Part shown: positions 42,490 through 51,903 of the stretch, piece after piece
Numbering within the stretch: position 1 is the first letter of the stretch
Layout: every line of letters starts with the position of its first letter
Origin: CAVUAT01 sp963739545
GTDB lineage: Bacteria > Actinomycetota > Thermoleophilia > Solirubrobacterales > 70-9
Assembly: GCA_963739545.1 (NCBI GenBank)
Contig: CAVUAT010000011.1
Location: 248,001 to 312,000 of the forward strand
DNA length: 64,000 bases
Direction: 5' to 3'
The notes under the pieces: model-generated
Databases searched by the model: none
Seen by the model: only the letters and a program-made list of their open reading frames with translations
Told to the model about the DNA's origin: nothing
Program-made: the position numbers and the translations under genes

Positions 42490-42788
42490 CCTGGGCCTCG
42501 GATCGCCCCCAGCTCAGCGATGAGGAAATGGTCGAGGCAGTTCAAGAGGCCCTCGACTCGATCCCGAAGCCGATCGCGGACGAGCTCACAAACGTCGCCG
42601 TGCTCGTGGAGGACAGGCACCAGACCGAAGACCTGATGGGCATCTACGACCCCACGGGCGGCTTGCAGCGCATCGTGATCTTCCGCGACACCCACCCGAG
42701 CCGCCAAGAGGTCATCCGCACCGTCCTGCACGAAGTCGGGCACTACTTCGGCGCCGACGAGCGCCAGGTCGAGCTCTGGGGGCTCTAG
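42486..42788 (+). CDS. Zincin-like metallopeptidase between gatA and gatB
   Basis: 100 residues from ATG 42486. LSDEEMVEAVQEALDSIPKP, VLVEDRHQTEDLMGIYDP, IVIFRDTHPSRQEVIRTVLH and HEVGHYFGADERQVEL: the HExxH zinc site and the short fold of the DUF1025/zincin-like MPTase family. Function of the family is unknown. Its start overlaps the gatA stop (ATGA) and its TAG stop overlaps the GTG of gatB (TAGTG), so it is translationally embedded in the gatCAB operon. Confidence 0.88.
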   Translation: MTWASDRPQLSDEEMVEAVQEALDSIPKPIADELTNVAVLVEDRHQTEDLMGIYDPTGGLQRIVIFRDTHPSRQEVIRTVLHEVGHYFGADERQVELWGL

Positions 42789-44230
42789 TGACGGGTGAGT
42801 GGGAAGCCGTGATCGGCCTCGAGATCCACGTTCAGCTCGCGACCAAGACGAAGATGTTCTGCGGCTGCGAGCTCAGCTTCGGGGACGAGCCGAACGTGCA
42901 CACCTGTCCCGTCTGCCTCGGCCACCCGGGGACGCTGCCGACGATCAACGAACAGGCCGTGCGCTACGGGCTGATGATCGCTGCCGCGCTCGAGTGCGAG
43001 GTCTCGCCGCGCTCGGAGTTCGCGCGCAAGAACTACTTCTACCCGGACCTGCCGAAGGGGTACCAGATCAGCCAGTTCGACCTGCCCCTGGCCGGCACGG
43101 GAACCTTCGGCGGCATCGGGATCACCCGGGCCCACCTCGAGGAGGACGCCGCGAAGCTGATTCACACCGGTGGCTCGGGGCGCATCCACGGGTCCGGCGC
43201 GTCGCTCGTCGACTTCAACCGCGGCGGCACGCCTCTGCTCGAGATCGTCACCGAGCCCGACATCCGAAGCGCCGCCCAGGCCCGCGACTGGGCGCAGCTG
43301 CTGCGGGCGACGCTCCGCCAGCTCGGAGTCTCGGACGTGAACATGGAGGAGGGCAGCCTGCGCGTCGACGGCAACATCTCGCTGCGCCCCGCGGGCAGCA
43401 CCGAGCTCGGGGTCAAGACGGAGCTGAAGAACATGAACAGCTTCCGGTACCTCGAGCGCGGGATCGACGCCGAGCTCGAGCGCCAGCGAGGGTTGCGCGA
43501 CTCCGGCGAGCCCGTCGAGCAGGAGACGCTCCACTACCACCCCGAGGATGGCTCGCTGACGCCCCTTCGCTCGAAGGAGTACGCGCACGACTACCGCTAC
43601 TTCCCGGAGCCGGACCTGGTCCCGGTCGCCCCGACCGAGGCGATGATCGCCGAGGCCCGCGACGCGCTGCCCGAGCTGCCGGCCGCGCGCCGCGCTCGCT
43701 ACGTCGACGAAGTCGGGATCTCCGAGGAGGCGGCCTCGACCCTCGCGTTTCAGGCCACCTACGGCGAGTACTTCGAGCGCGCGCTGGAGGCGGCTGACGG
43801 GGTCTCCGCCAAGTCGGTCGCCAACTGGGTCACGGGCGAGCTGGTTGCGGCGCTGCGAGCCGACGGCGACGTCGACGACCCGCTCGCCTCCAAGGCGACC
43901 CCCGAGGCCGTCGCCGGGCTGGCCGGACTCGTCGAATCGAAGGCGATCTCGCACGGCTCGGGCAAGGAGGTGCTCGCGAAGCTGATCGCCGAGGGCGGCG
44001 ACCCCGCTGCGATCGTCGAGAGCGAGGGCCTCGCGCAGATCTCCGACAGCGGCGAGCTTGAGACGATCGTCGCCGCAGCCATCGAGGCAGAGCCCGAGGC
44101 GGCCGAGGCGATCCGGGGCGGCAACCACAAGGCCGCGGGCCGGATAATGGGCCGCGTGATGAAGGAGACCAAGGGCCGCGCCGACGGCGGCGAGGTCAAC
44201 CGCATGATCCTCGAGAGGCTGGGTAGCTAG
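42788..44230 (+). CDS. gatB: Asp/Glu-tRNA amidotransferase subunit B
   Basis: 480 residues from GTG 42788. VIGLEIHVQLATKTKMFCGC, ARKNYFYPDLPKGYQISQFD, FNRGGTPLLEIVTEPD, KTELKNMNSFRYLERGI are the conserved kinase-like cradle, and the C-terminal part holds the tRNA-binding YqeY-like tail (RIMGRVMKETKGRADGGEVN). It phosphorylates Glu/Asp-tRNA and amidates it. Last gene of the gat unit. Confidence 0.97.
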   Translation: MTGEWEAVIGLEIHVQLATKTKMFCGCELSFGDEPNVHTCPVCLGHPGTLPTINEQAVRYGLMIAAALECEVSPRSEFARKNYFYPDLPKGYQISQFDLPLAGTGTFGGIGITRAHLEEDAAKLIHTGGSGRIHGSGASLVDFNRGGTPLLEIVTEPDIRSAAQARDWAQLLRATLRQLGVSDVNMEEGSLRVDGNISLRPAGSTELGVKTELKNMNSFRYLERGIDAELERQRGLRDSGEPVEQETLHYHPEDGSLTPLRSKEYAHDYRYFPEPDLVPVAPTEAMIAEARDALPELPAARRARYVDEVGISEEAASTLAFQATYGEYFERALEAADGVSAKSVANWVTGELVAALRADGDVDDPLASKATPEAVAGLAGLVESKAISHGSGKEVLAKLIAEGGDPAAIVESEGLAQISDSGELETIVAAAIEAEPEAAEAIRGGNHKAAGRIMGRVMKETKGRADGGEVNRMILERLGS

Positions 44231-44235
44231 ACGCC

Positions 44236-45555
44236 TTGGCCTGGAACGTAGTCATCGCCGGTGGAGGTTTCGCGGGAGCCACCTGCGCCCGCAGGCTCGA
44301 GCGGCTGCTGCCCAAGCAGTCGGCGCGCCTCTCACTCGTCAACGATGTCAACTTCATCCTGTATACGCCGTTCTTGCCCGAGGCCGCGGCCGGGCTCCTC
44401 GAGCCTCGTCACGTCGTCACGCCCCTGCGCGAGATCCTGAACCGCACCTACCTGCGCCTCGGAGCGGTCAGCTCGCACGACCCCGTCTCGCGCACCGTGG
44501 AGCTGCGAGGCCACGACGGCGACACCGAGCAGCTCCGATACGACCAGCTGATCCTGTCGGTCGGCTCGGTTTCGCGGACGGTCCCGGTCCCCGGCCTAGA
44601 CGAGCACGCGATCGGGTTCAAGAGCCTCGCCGACGCGATCTGGCTGCGAAACCACGTCGTCGAGACGCTCGAGATGGCGAACGCGACCGAGGACCCGGAG
44701 CGCCGCGAGCGCCTGCTCACCTACGTCTTCGTCGGGGGCGGGTACGCCGGGCTCGAGGCGCTGGCGGAGCTCCAGGACTTCGCCGCCGATGCGATTGGCC
44801 GCTACCCTCGCGCGCGGCTGCAGGGCATGCGCTGGATCCTCGTCGAGGCCGCCGACCGCGTGCTCCCCGAGATCGACGTCGGCCTTGCCGATTACGCCGT
44901 GAGCCAGCTGCGAGGCCGCGGGATCGAGATTCGCCTCGGCACGCAGCTAGAGCAGATCGACGCGGTGAGCGCGCGCCTCTCGACGGGCGAAACCGTGCCG
45001 ACGCGGACGGTCGTCTGGACCGCCGGGGTCATGCCGCAGCCGAGCCTCGCCAACCTCTCGGTGCCGCTCGACGAGCGCGGCCGGGTGGTCGTCGACGACC
45101 ACCTCCGCGTTCAGGGGTTGCAGGGGGTCTGGGCCATCGGTGACTGCGCCGCGGTCCCCGATCCGGGGGGCGGGTACGCCCCGCCGTCCGCCCAGCACGG
45201 CATCCGGCAGGCGCGCCTGACCGCCAAGAACGTCGCCGCCGCGCTGCACGGTGAGGCGCCGAAGCCCTACGCGTACTCGAGCAGCACGGCGTTCGTCAAC
45301 CTGGGCCGGTACAAGGCGGTGGGAAGCCTCGGCCAGTTCCGCATCAAGGGATTCTTGGCGTGGTGGATGGCCCGGACCTACCACCTGAGCCAGATCCCCG
45401 GCCTGTTCCGCAAGGTGCGCGCGGTGATCGACTGGACCGTGAGCCTGCCGTTCGGGCGCGACACCTCCGAGGTCGGCTCGATCGGCCATCCGCGCCCCCT
45501 GAGCGAGGCGCAGTACGAGGCCGGCGGCAGTCACCGGCCGGTCGACGCCGGCTAG
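44236..45555 (+). CDS. Type II NADH dehydrogenase-like flavoprotein
   Basis: 439 residues from TTG 44236, 5 bp after gatB. FAD-binding VVIAGGGFAGATCARRL, NAD(P)-binding YVFVGGGYAGLEALAEL, and the family segments NFILYTPFLPEAAAGLL, TVVWTAGVMPQPSLANL, VWAIGDCAAVPDPGGGYAPP, SAQHGIRQARLTAKNV, AFVNLGRYKAVG. It is most like NDH-2, which passes electrons from NADH to menaquinone without pumping; related sulfide:quinone reductases cannot be excluded. The C-terminal amphipathic region (FLAWWMARTYHLSQIPG) could bind the membrane. Confidence 0.88.
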   Translation: MAWNVVIAGGGFAGATCARRLERLLPKQSARLSLVNDVNFILYTPFLPEAAAGLLEPRHVVTPLREILNRTYLRLGAVSSHDPVSRTVELRGHDGDTEQLRYDQLILSVGSVSRTVPVPGLDEHAIGFKSLADAIWLRNHVVETLEMANATEDPERRERLLTYVFVGGGYAGLEALAELQDFAADAIGRYPRARLQGMRWILVEAADRVLPEIDVGLADYAVSQLRGRGIEIRLGTQLEQIDAVSARLSTGETVPTRTVVWTAGVMPQPSLANLSVPLDERGRVVVDDHLRVQGLQGVWAIGDCAAVPDPGGGYAPPSAQHGIRQARLTAKNVAAALHGEAPKPYAYSSSTAFVNLGRYKAVGSLGQFRIKGFLAWWMARTYHLSQIPGLFRKVRAVIDWTVSLPFGRDTSEVGSIGHPRPLSEAQYEAGGSHRPVDAG

Positions 45556-45588
45556 CGCAACCGCCACAGCCGGCGTACCCTCGGTCAC

Positions 45589-45876
45589 ATGGGCGGCATC
45601 GAGTACGCGATCATCGCTTTCTTCTTCGGCCTCGCGACCGGGATCATCGGCAGGGGCAAGGGGAGCTCATTCTTCATCTGGTTCTGCGTCGGCGCGGTGA
45701 TCCCGATCCTGGGCCTCGCCGCGGTGATCCTGTTCCGATCCGAGAAGCACGAGCCCGAGCGCAAGTGCCCGACGTGCAACAACATCGTGAAGCTCTACGT
45801 CCAGGTGTGTCCGCGCTGCGGAATGGACCTCGACTTCCCCAAGGAGGGGGAGCCGGTCCGCTACCCGGCTCCCTAG
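45589..45876 (+). CDS. Small membrane protein with C-terminal zinc ribbon
   Basis: 95 residues. Two hydrophobic helices (about 3-20 and 27-48; IEYAIIAFFFGLATGIIG, FFIWFCVGAVIPILGLAAVI) are followed by a cytoplasmic zinc ribbon CPTCNNIVKLYVQVCPRCG with two CxxC pairs. Similar two-helix plus ribbon proteins are widespread but uncharacterised. It converges on the GT2 gene with a 10-bp gap. Confidence 0.78.
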   Translation: MGGIEYAIIAFFFGLATGIIGRGKGSSFFIWFCVGAVIPILGLAAVILFRSEKHEPERKCPTCNNIVKLYVQVCPRCGMDLDFPKEGEPVRYPAP

Positions 45877-45886
45877 CGCCCCTGCT

Positions 45887-46963
45887 CTAACGCAGCCAGG
45901 TGCGGACGATCGCGTTCGAGAAGCCGAGCCCGTAGCGGACGACGGCGGGCTTCTTGGAGTGGCCGTGGAGCCGCTCCTGGACGGTGATCGGGACCTCCTT
46001 CGCTGGGATCCCCCGCTTGATCGCCTCGATCATGAGCTCCGATGTATGGAACTGCTCCTGCCGCAGGACGAGCTGAGGCAGCACCGTGGTTCGCACGGCG
46101 CGGTAGCCGTTGGAGCAGTCTGAGACCTTGGTTCGCGTGATCGCCGAGACGACCCTGTTGAAGAAGACGATGCCCAGTTCCCGCGAGCGGGAGTTCGGGT
46201 CCGCGTCACCGAGGACCCTCGAGCCGTGCGCCATGTCGACCTCGCCGTCGACGATCGGCTTCACGAGGCGCTCCATCTCGGCCGGGATGTGCTGGCCGTC
46301 GGCATCGAGGGTGACGACGATCTTCGCGCCGGATTCCGACATCAGGCGGTATCCCGTTCGAAGCGCAGCGCCCCCGCCGCGGTTGATGACGTGCCGGGCC
46401 ACGACGGCACCGGCGCGGGCGGCGACGTCGGCGGTCCCGTCGCGCGAGCCGTCGTCGACCACAAGCACCGCGGTTTCGATGCCGCACGCCTGTGGCGGGA
46501 TCAATTTGATCACCGAGGCGACGTTGTCGGCCTCGTTGTAGGCAGGGACCACTATCGCGACCTTGTCCTTGAAGAGCTTCGGCAGGCCCGCGCTTCGGAA
46601 CTCCTCCCAGGCGAGGCCCTCGAGCAGCGCCTGCAGCTGCTGCCCCTGGCGCGCGCTCACGGTCAGCGCCCGCATCACCAGCAGGAAGAGGATCGCGATG
46701 GCGAAGACCGCGAGGCCCAGGATCCGCTCGCCATTGCCCCGCTCGAATGCGAACAGCTCGAGCACGGCGTCGACGAGCTCGGTCCCCGACACGATCGCGA
46801 GCGCGAGCGCGCCGAGGATCCCCAGCACGACGGCGCCGTTGGAAAGGTCGCGGCGGCGCCAGATGACGAACGCGAGCAGGCCCGCGGCGAACGCGAGGCC
46901 GCCCGCACGCAGGGCGGTGAGCTCGGAGGGGAAGATGGCCGCGATCGTCACGAAGTCGCTCAT
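45887..46963 (-). CDS. Membrane-associated family 2 glycosyltransferase (DPM1-like)
   Basis: 358 residues from ATG 46963. Three membrane helices at the N-terminus (about 15-130, partly like DUF2304) precede a GT-A domain: VAIVVPAYNEADNVASVIKL, VLVVDDGSRDGTADV, nucleotide/metal DxD-type LDADGQH, GSRVLG, ITRTKVSDCSNGYRAVR. It probably transfers a sugar to polyprenyl phosphate or a lipid. It is divergent from sqdB with 49 bp between them, so joint control and a shared lipid-head-group pathway are possible. Confidence 0.9.
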   Translation of the reverse strand: MSDFVTIAAIFPSELTALRAGGLAFAAGLLAFVIWRRRDLSNGAVVLGILGALALAIVSGTELVDAVLELFAFERGNGERILGLAVFAIAILFLLVMRALTVSARQGQQLQALLEGLAWEEFRSAGLPKLFKDKVAIVVPAYNEADNVASVIKLIPPQACGIETAVLVVDDGSRDGTADVAARAGAVVARHVINRGGGAALRTGYRLMSESGAKIVVTLDADGQHIPAEMERLVKPIVDGEVDMAHGSRVLGDADPNSRSRELGIVFFNRVVSAITRTKVSDCSNGYRAVRTTVLPQLVLRQEQFHTSELMIEAIKRGIPAKEVPITVQERLHGHSKKPAVVRYGLGFSNAIVRTWLR

Positions 46964-47012
46964 GGGCGGCGGCCAGAATAGCCCGGGCGGCGCTGCTACT
47001 CTGCCGCGTCTT

Positions 47013-48191
47013 ATGCGCGTCCTCATCCTCGGGGGCGACGGGTACCTCGGCTGGCCCACCGCGATGCGCTTCACGGAGGGCGGCCATGAGGTCTCGGTCG
47101 TCGACAATTTCTCCCGCCGTCGCTGGGTCGACGCCCAGGGCTCCGACTCGCTGACGCCGATCGCCTCGCTCGACGAGCGCATCGCCGCCTGGAAGGAGGT
47201 CTCGGGCCACGACATCGCCTCGTTCGTCGGCGAGATCGAGGACGCCGAGTTCCTCGAGCAGGTGATCGTTGAGACGAAGCCCGAGGCGATCATCCACTAC
47301 GGCGAGCAGTCCTCCGCGCCTTACTCGATGGCCAGCCGCGAACAGGCCGTCGAGACCCAGCAGGCCAACGTGATCGGCAACCTGAACCTGCTGTTCTTCA
47401 TGCGCGACCACGTTCCCGACGCCCACCTGGTCAAGCTCGGGACGATGGGCGAGTACGGCACGCCCAACATCGACATCGAAGAGGGCTACATCGAGATCGA
47501 GCACAAGGGCCGCTCGGACCGCCTGCCCTTCCCGAAGCTACCCGGCTCGCTCTACCACCTCTCGAAGGTCCACGACTCGCACAACATCCACTTCGCCTGC
47601 CGCATCTGGGGCCTGCGCGCGACCGACCTGAACCAGGGCGTCGTCTACGGCATCGAGACCGACGAGACGGCGCGCGACCCGCGGCTCGTCACCCGCTTCG
47701 ACTACGACGGCGTGTTCGGCACGGTCCTCAACCGCTTCTGCGTCCAGGCCGTGATCGGCAAGCCCCTGACCGTCTACGGCAAGGGCGGGCAGACCCGCGG
47801 GTTCCTCAACATCCGCGACACCCTCCAGTGCGTCGAGCTTGCGGTCGGCACTCCGGCCGAGCCCGGCGACTTCCGGGTCTTCAACCAGTTCACTGAGCAG
47901 TTCTCGGTCGCTCAGCTCGCCGAGCTGGTCAAGGTTTCGGCCGCCGAGCTCGACATCGAGGTCGAGATCGAGCAGCACGACAACCCGCGCGTCGAGGCCG
48001 AGGAGCACTACTACAACGCCGTCCACGACGGCCTGCTCAACCTGGGGCTCGAGCCCGCACTGTTGGGCGACGAGCTCGTGCGCTCCATGCTGAAGGCGAT
48101 CGAGGCCAATCGCGACCGGATCAGGGAAGCTGCGATCGAGCCGAACGCCACGTGGAAGTCCGGCTCGGTCTCCGAAGCCGGCGTGTCCTAG
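47013..48191 (+). CDS. sqdB: UDP-sulfoquinovose synthase-like epimerase/dehydratase
   Basis: 392 residues from ATG 47013. A short-chain dehydrogenase fold with RVLILGGDGYLGWPTAMRF, VVDNFSRRRWVDAQGSDSLT and the SQD1/SqdB-specific KLGTMGEYGTPNIDIEEGYI, plus YHLSKVHDSHN (catalytic YxxxK) and KGGQTRGFLNIRDT. SqdB makes UDP-sulfoquinovose from UDP-glucose and sulfite, the head group of sulfolipids; some related enzymes are simple epimerases, so the product should be checked. Paired with the GT2 gene, which could be the glycosyl-transfer partner. Confidence 0.88.
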   Translation: MRVLILGGDGYLGWPTAMRFTEGGHEVSVVDNFSRRRWVDAQGSDSLTPIASLDERIAAWKEVSGHDIASFVGEIEDAEFLEQVIVETKPEAIIHYGEQSSAPYSMASREQAVETQQANVIGNLNLLFFMRDHVPDAHLVKLGTMGEYGTPNIDIEEGYIEIEHKGRSDRLPFPKLPGSLYHLSKVHDSHNIHFACRIWGLRATDLNQGVVYGIETDETARDPRLVTRFDYDGVFGTVLNRFCVQAVIGKPLTVYGKGGQTRGFLNIRDTLQCVELAVGTPAEPGDFRVFNQFTEQFSVAQLAELVKVSAAELDIEVEIEQHDNPRVEAEEHYYNAVHDGLLNLGLEPALLGDELVRSMLKAIEANRDRIREAAIEPNATWKSGSVSEAGVS

Positions 48192-48255
48192 GCTCACGAC
48201 GCCCAGCGGCACCGGGTTTGCGGGCGCCACGCCTGCCTGTCGCTACCATCGATTC

Positions 48256-49935
48256 ATGCGCGCCGCAGACGCACTGATGGAGGCCCTCAAGGCCGAGGGT
48301 GTCGAGCATGTGTTCGGGATCCCGGGCGGGGCCAACCTGCCCACCTACGACGCTCTGTACGACGCCGACCTGACCCACGTGCAGGCGCGCCACGAGCAGG
48401 GCGCCGGCCACATGGCCGAGGGCTACGCGAAGTCCTCGGGCCGAGTCGGCGTCGCGATGGCGACGTCGGGCCCAGGCGCGACGAACCTCGTAACGGCGAT
48501 CGCGGACTCGATCATGGACTCGGTCCCGACCGTGTTCATCACCGGCCAGGTACGCACGGAGCTGATCGGCACCGACGGCTTCCAGGAGGCGGACGTCAAC
48601 GGCATCACGATGCCGATCGTCAAGCACTCGTTCATGGTCCAGGACCCGCGCTACATCCCGGATTACATCCATGCGGCCTTCCACATCGCGTCGACCGGCC
48701 GCCCGGGCCCAGTCCTGGTGGACGTCCCTCAGGACCTCTCGCGCGCCGACATCGAGTACGAGCCGAGTACCGAGGCACCCGACCTTCCCGGCTATAAGCC
48801 TTCGACCGAGGGCAACATCAAACAGATCCGGATCGCCGCAAAGGCGCTCGCGAACTCCTCGCGCCCGGTGATCTACTCCGGCGGCGGCGTGATCAACGCG
48901 AACGCCTCCGACGAGCTGCGGGAGTTCGCGCGGGCCGACAAGTTCCCCGTGACCAGCACCCTGATGGGCCTCGGCGCCTATCCCGCGCCCGACGACCAGT
49001 GGCTCGGGATGCTCGGCATGCACGGGACGCGCACGGCCAACTACGCGATGGACGAGGCAGACTTGATCGTCTGCGTCGGCGCGCGCTTCGACGACCGCAT
49101 CACTGGCAAGCTGAGCGAGTTCGCGCCGCGTGCCAAGTTCATCCACATCGACATCGACCCGGCCGAGATCTCGAAGAACGTGCCGGCGCACATCCCGATC
49201 GTCGGTGACGCGAAGCAGGTCCTGCCGAAGCTGACCAAGGAGTACCGCGCCGTCCAGGCCGATTCCAGCCGCCTCGACGAGTGGTGGACCCGCCTCCGCG
49301 CCTGGCAGAAGGAGTACCCGCTCGACTACGAGCGCTCCGAGCAGGGCGAGATCAAGCCCCAGGCGATGGTCGAGGCGATGTACAAGGCCACGGGCGGCGA
49401 CGCGATCATCACCTCCGACGTAGGCCAGCACCAGATGTGGGCCGCCCAGTACTACGACTTCGCCGAGCCCCGCCGCTGGATCAACTCGGGCGGCCTCGGC
49501 ACGATGGGCTTCGGCCTGCCGTCGGCGATCGGCGCCAAGGTCGCGAACCCTGGCCACGAGGTCGTGTGCCTCGCCGGCGACGGCAGCCTGATCATGAACG
49601 TGCAGGAGTTCGCGACGGCGGTGGCGCACGAGATCCCCGTCAAGGTCTTCCTCATGAACAACGGCTACTTCGGCATGGTCCGCCAGTGGCAGGAGCTCTT
49701 CTGGGACAAGCGCTACTCGTCCGTCGCGATGGGCGCGAGCCCAGACTGGGTGAAGCTCGCCGACGCCTTCGGCGCCACAGGCATGAGGGTCGAAGATCAG
49801 GGCGAGGTCGAGGGCGCGATGCGCGACGCGCTCGCCGCCGAGGGCCCCGTGCTGCTCGACGTCCGCGTCACGCCCGAGGAGAACTGCTACCCGATGATCC
49901 CCGCGGGATCCGCCGCTCGGGACATGGTGGGCTGA
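48256..49935 (+). CDS. ilvB: Acetolactate synthase, large subunit
   Basis: 559 residues. TPP-dependent fold: VEHVFGIPGGANLPTYDALY (catalytic Glu region follows in RHEQGAGHMAEGYAKSSGRV), GPGATNLVTAIADSIMDSVP, FAD-linked middle domain, and the TPP motif VCLAGDGSLIMNVQEFATAV...NNGYFGMVRQWQ. It condenses two pyruvates (or pyruvate with 2-oxobutyrate). The stop overlaps the ilvN start as TGATG. No leader peptide or T-box is visible in the 64-bp upstream gap. Confidence 0.95.
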   Translation: MRAADALMEALKAEGVEHVFGIPGGANLPTYDALYDADLTHVQARHEQGAGHMAEGYAKSSGRVGVAMATSGPGATNLVTAIADSIMDSVPTVFITGQVRTELIGTDGFQEADVNGITMPIVKHSFMVQDPRYIPDYIHAAFHIASTGRPGPVLVDVPQDLSRADIEYEPSTEAPDLPGYKPSTEGNIKQIRIAAKALANSSRPVIYSGGGVINANASDELREFARADKFPVTSTLMGLGAYPAPDDQWLGMLGMHGTRTANYAMDEADLIVCVGARFDDRITGKLSEFAPRAKFIHIDIDPAEISKNVPAHIPIVGDAKQVLPKLTKEYRAVQADSSRLDEWWTRLRAWQKEYPLDYERSEQGEIKPQAMVEAMYKATGGDAIITSDVGQHQMWAAQYYDFAEPRRWINSGGLGTMGFGLPSAIGAKVANPGHEVVCLAGDGSLIMNVQEFATAVAHEIPVKVFLMNNGYFGMVRQWQELFWDKRYSSVAMGASPDWVKLADAFGATGMRVEDQGEVEGAMRDALAAEGPVLLDVRVTPEENCYPMIPAGSAARDMVG

Positions 49936-50489
49936 TGGAAGCCGGGACGCCAGACCTGATCAAGCTCGAGGACCTCGACGCCGCTGCGGGCCGGCTCACC
50001 GGCCGCAAGCACGTGCTGTCGATCTTGGTCGAGAACCGCCCGGGCGTCCTGGCGCGCATCGCGGGCCTGTTCAGCCGGCGCGGCTTCAACATCGACACCC
50101 TCGCGGTGGGGCCGACCGAGGACCCGTCGATCTCACGCATCACGCTCACGCTCGACGGCGCCGTCCACCCGATCGACCAGGTGACCAAGCAGCTGCACAA
50201 GCTCGTCAACGTGATCAAGATCCGCGACATGCAGCCCGGCGAGACGATCGCTCGCGAAATGGCGCTGTTCAAGGTCTCCGCCCCGGTCGAGAGCCGCGCC
50301 GAGATCATGCAGTTCGCCGAGATCTTCCGAGCCACGATCGTCGACGTCTCGCGCCGCTCGCTGACGATTGAGCTCACCGGCAGCTCCGACAAGGTCGAGG
50401 CCTTCGAGCGCATGATCCGCCCGCACGGCCTGATCGAGATGGTCCGCACGGGCGAGGTCGCGATCGCCCGAGCGAAGTCCGAGACGTAG
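49935..50489 (+). CDS. ilvN: Acetolactate synthase, small regulatory subunit
   Basis: 184 residues from ATG 49935. The ACT domain KHVLSILVENRPGVLARIAG, LFSRRGFNIDTLAVGPTEDP binds valine for feedback inhibition; the second half (ALFKVSAPVESRAEIMQFAE, IEMVRTGEVAIARA) is the C-terminal domain that activates IlvB. It begins inside the ilvB stop. menF starts 7 bp after, so branched-chain and menaquinone genes share one unit. Confidence 0.96.
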   Translation: MEAGTPDLIKLEDLDAAAGRLTGRKHVLSILVENRPGVLARIAGLFSRRGFNIDTLAVGPTEDPSISRITLTLDGAVHPIDQVTKQLHKLVNVIKIRDMQPGETIAREMALFKVSAPVESRAEIMQFAEIFRATIVDVSRRSLTIELTGSSDKVEAFERMIRPHGLIEMVRTGEVAIARAKSET

Positions 50490-50496
50490 GTTTTCC

Positions 50497-51903
50497 TTGC
50501 AATCCGGGCTTGCCACCGAGGAAGCCGCTGAGGCACTCGGCCGCGCGCTCGACCGCGTTTCGGCCGGGAACCGCCGGACGCTCGCCAGCGCCACCGTCGA
50601 GATCGAGGCCACCGACCCGGCCGCGGTCGCGCTCGCCTCGCGCATGGCCTCGGACCGCTGGTTCTGCTGGGAGCAGCCCGACAACGACGGGTTCGCGCTC
50701 GCCGCGCTGGGCAGCGTCCGCGAGGTCGTCTCGCGCGGGGCGGACCGGTTCTCCGACATCGAGCGCGACTGCACCGCGGTGCTGCGCGACGCCGTGCTGG
50801 TCGAGCCACTCGGGCTGCCCGCGGGCGCGGGACCCGTCTGGACCGGCGGTTTCGCCTTCGCCCCCGACGGCGGCCGCGAGCCGCAGTGGTCGTCGCTTCC
50901 CCCGGCGCTGATGGTCCTCCCCGAGCTCTCGCTCCTCCGCCACGGCGGCCGCTCGTTCCTCACCCTGAACGCCCTGCTCGAGACCGATGGCGGGACGGAG
51001 GCCGCGCTCGTCGCCGCCCGCAGGCGGCTCGCCTCGCTCAGCGACCGCCCGATCGGGCCGCTCGACCCCGACCCCGCTGCGGGAACGTCGATCGACGCGC
51101 CGCACCCGCCCGATCGCTTCGAGGCCCTGGTCGCCGCCACGGTCGAGCGCATTCGCGCCGGGGGGCTGGAGAAGGCGGTACTGGCTCGCGAGGTGGTGGT
51201 CACCTCGCCAGCGGCGCATGACCCGGCGCCGCTCTTCGAAGCGTTGCGCGAGCTCTTCCCCTCATGCTTCTCGTTCGCGTGCGGGACTCCCGAGGCCGTC
51301 TTCATCGGCGCGAGCCCCGAGCTCCTGATCCGCCGGCGCGGCGCGGTCGCTGCGACGGTCGCGCTGGCGGGCTCGACCCGGCGCAGCGCCGACCCCGCAG
51401 TCGACGATCACCTCGGGCAGCAGCTGCTGACCTCGGCCAAGGACCGCTCCGAGCACGAGATCGTCGTGCGGCGGATCGAGCGGACGCTGCGCCCGCACGC
51501 CGTCTGGGTGCAGGCGGACCCCGAGCCCGGCCTCTCGCAGATCGCGAACATCCAGCACCTCGCGACGCGGGTGCGCGCCCAACTCGCCGACTCGCGGTCG
51601 GCGATCGCGCTGGCGGCCGAACTGCACCCGACCCCCGCGGTGGGGGGCGAGCCTCGCGACGAGGCGCTCGAGCTGATCTCGGAGATCGAGGGCATGGACC
51701 GCGGCTGGTACGCGGCGCCCGTCGGCTGGATGGACGCGACCGAGGACGGCGAATTCTGCGTCGCGCTGCGCTCGGCGCTGCTGCGCGACCGAAGCGCACA
51801 CCTCTTCGCGGGCGCCGGCATCGTCGCCGACTCCGACCCCGCGGCCGAGCTCGCCGAAACCGAGATCAAGCTCGGCGCGCTGCTGCCGCTGCTGGCGGGG
51901 TGA
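50497..51903 (+). CDS. menF: Isochorismate synthase
   Basis: 468 residues from TTG 50497. The chorismate-binding fold has GLEKAVLAREVVV, FSFACGTPEAVFIGASPELL, AGSTRRSADPAVDDHLGQQL, SKD/SEHEI in the active site, and HLATRVRAQLADS, HPTPAVGGEPRDEALELISE, GMDRGWYAAPVGWMD. These last motifs separate isochorismate synthases from anthranilate synthases. First committed step to menaquinone, with menD on the opposite strand 600 bp on. Confidence 0.92.
   Translation: MQSGLATEEAAEALGRALDRVSAGNRRTLASATVEIEATDPAAVALASRMASDRWFCWEQPDNDGFALAALGSVREVVSRGADRFSDIERDCTAVLRDAVLVEPLGLPAGAGPVWTGGFAFAPDGGREPQWSSLPPALMVLPELSLLRHGGRSFLTLNALLETDGGTEAALVAARRRLASLSDRPIGPLDPDPAAGTSIDAPHPPDRFEALVAATVERIRAGGLEKAVLAREVVVTSPAAHDPAPLFEALRELFPSCFSFACGTPEAVFIGASPELLIRRRGAVAATVALAGSTRRSADPAVDDHLGQQLLTSAKDRSEHEIVVRRIERTLRPHAVWVQADPEPGLSQIANIQHLATRVRAQLADSRSAIALAAELHPTPAVGGEPRDEALELISEIEGMDRGWYAAPVGWMDATEDGEFCVALRSALLRDRSAHLFAGAGIVADSDPAAELAETEIKLGALLPLLAG

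Noticed and set aside
48192..48255. Attenuator or T-box before ilvB
   Set aside because: The gap is only 64 bp and contains no Leu/Val/Ile-rich leader peptide or T-box features.
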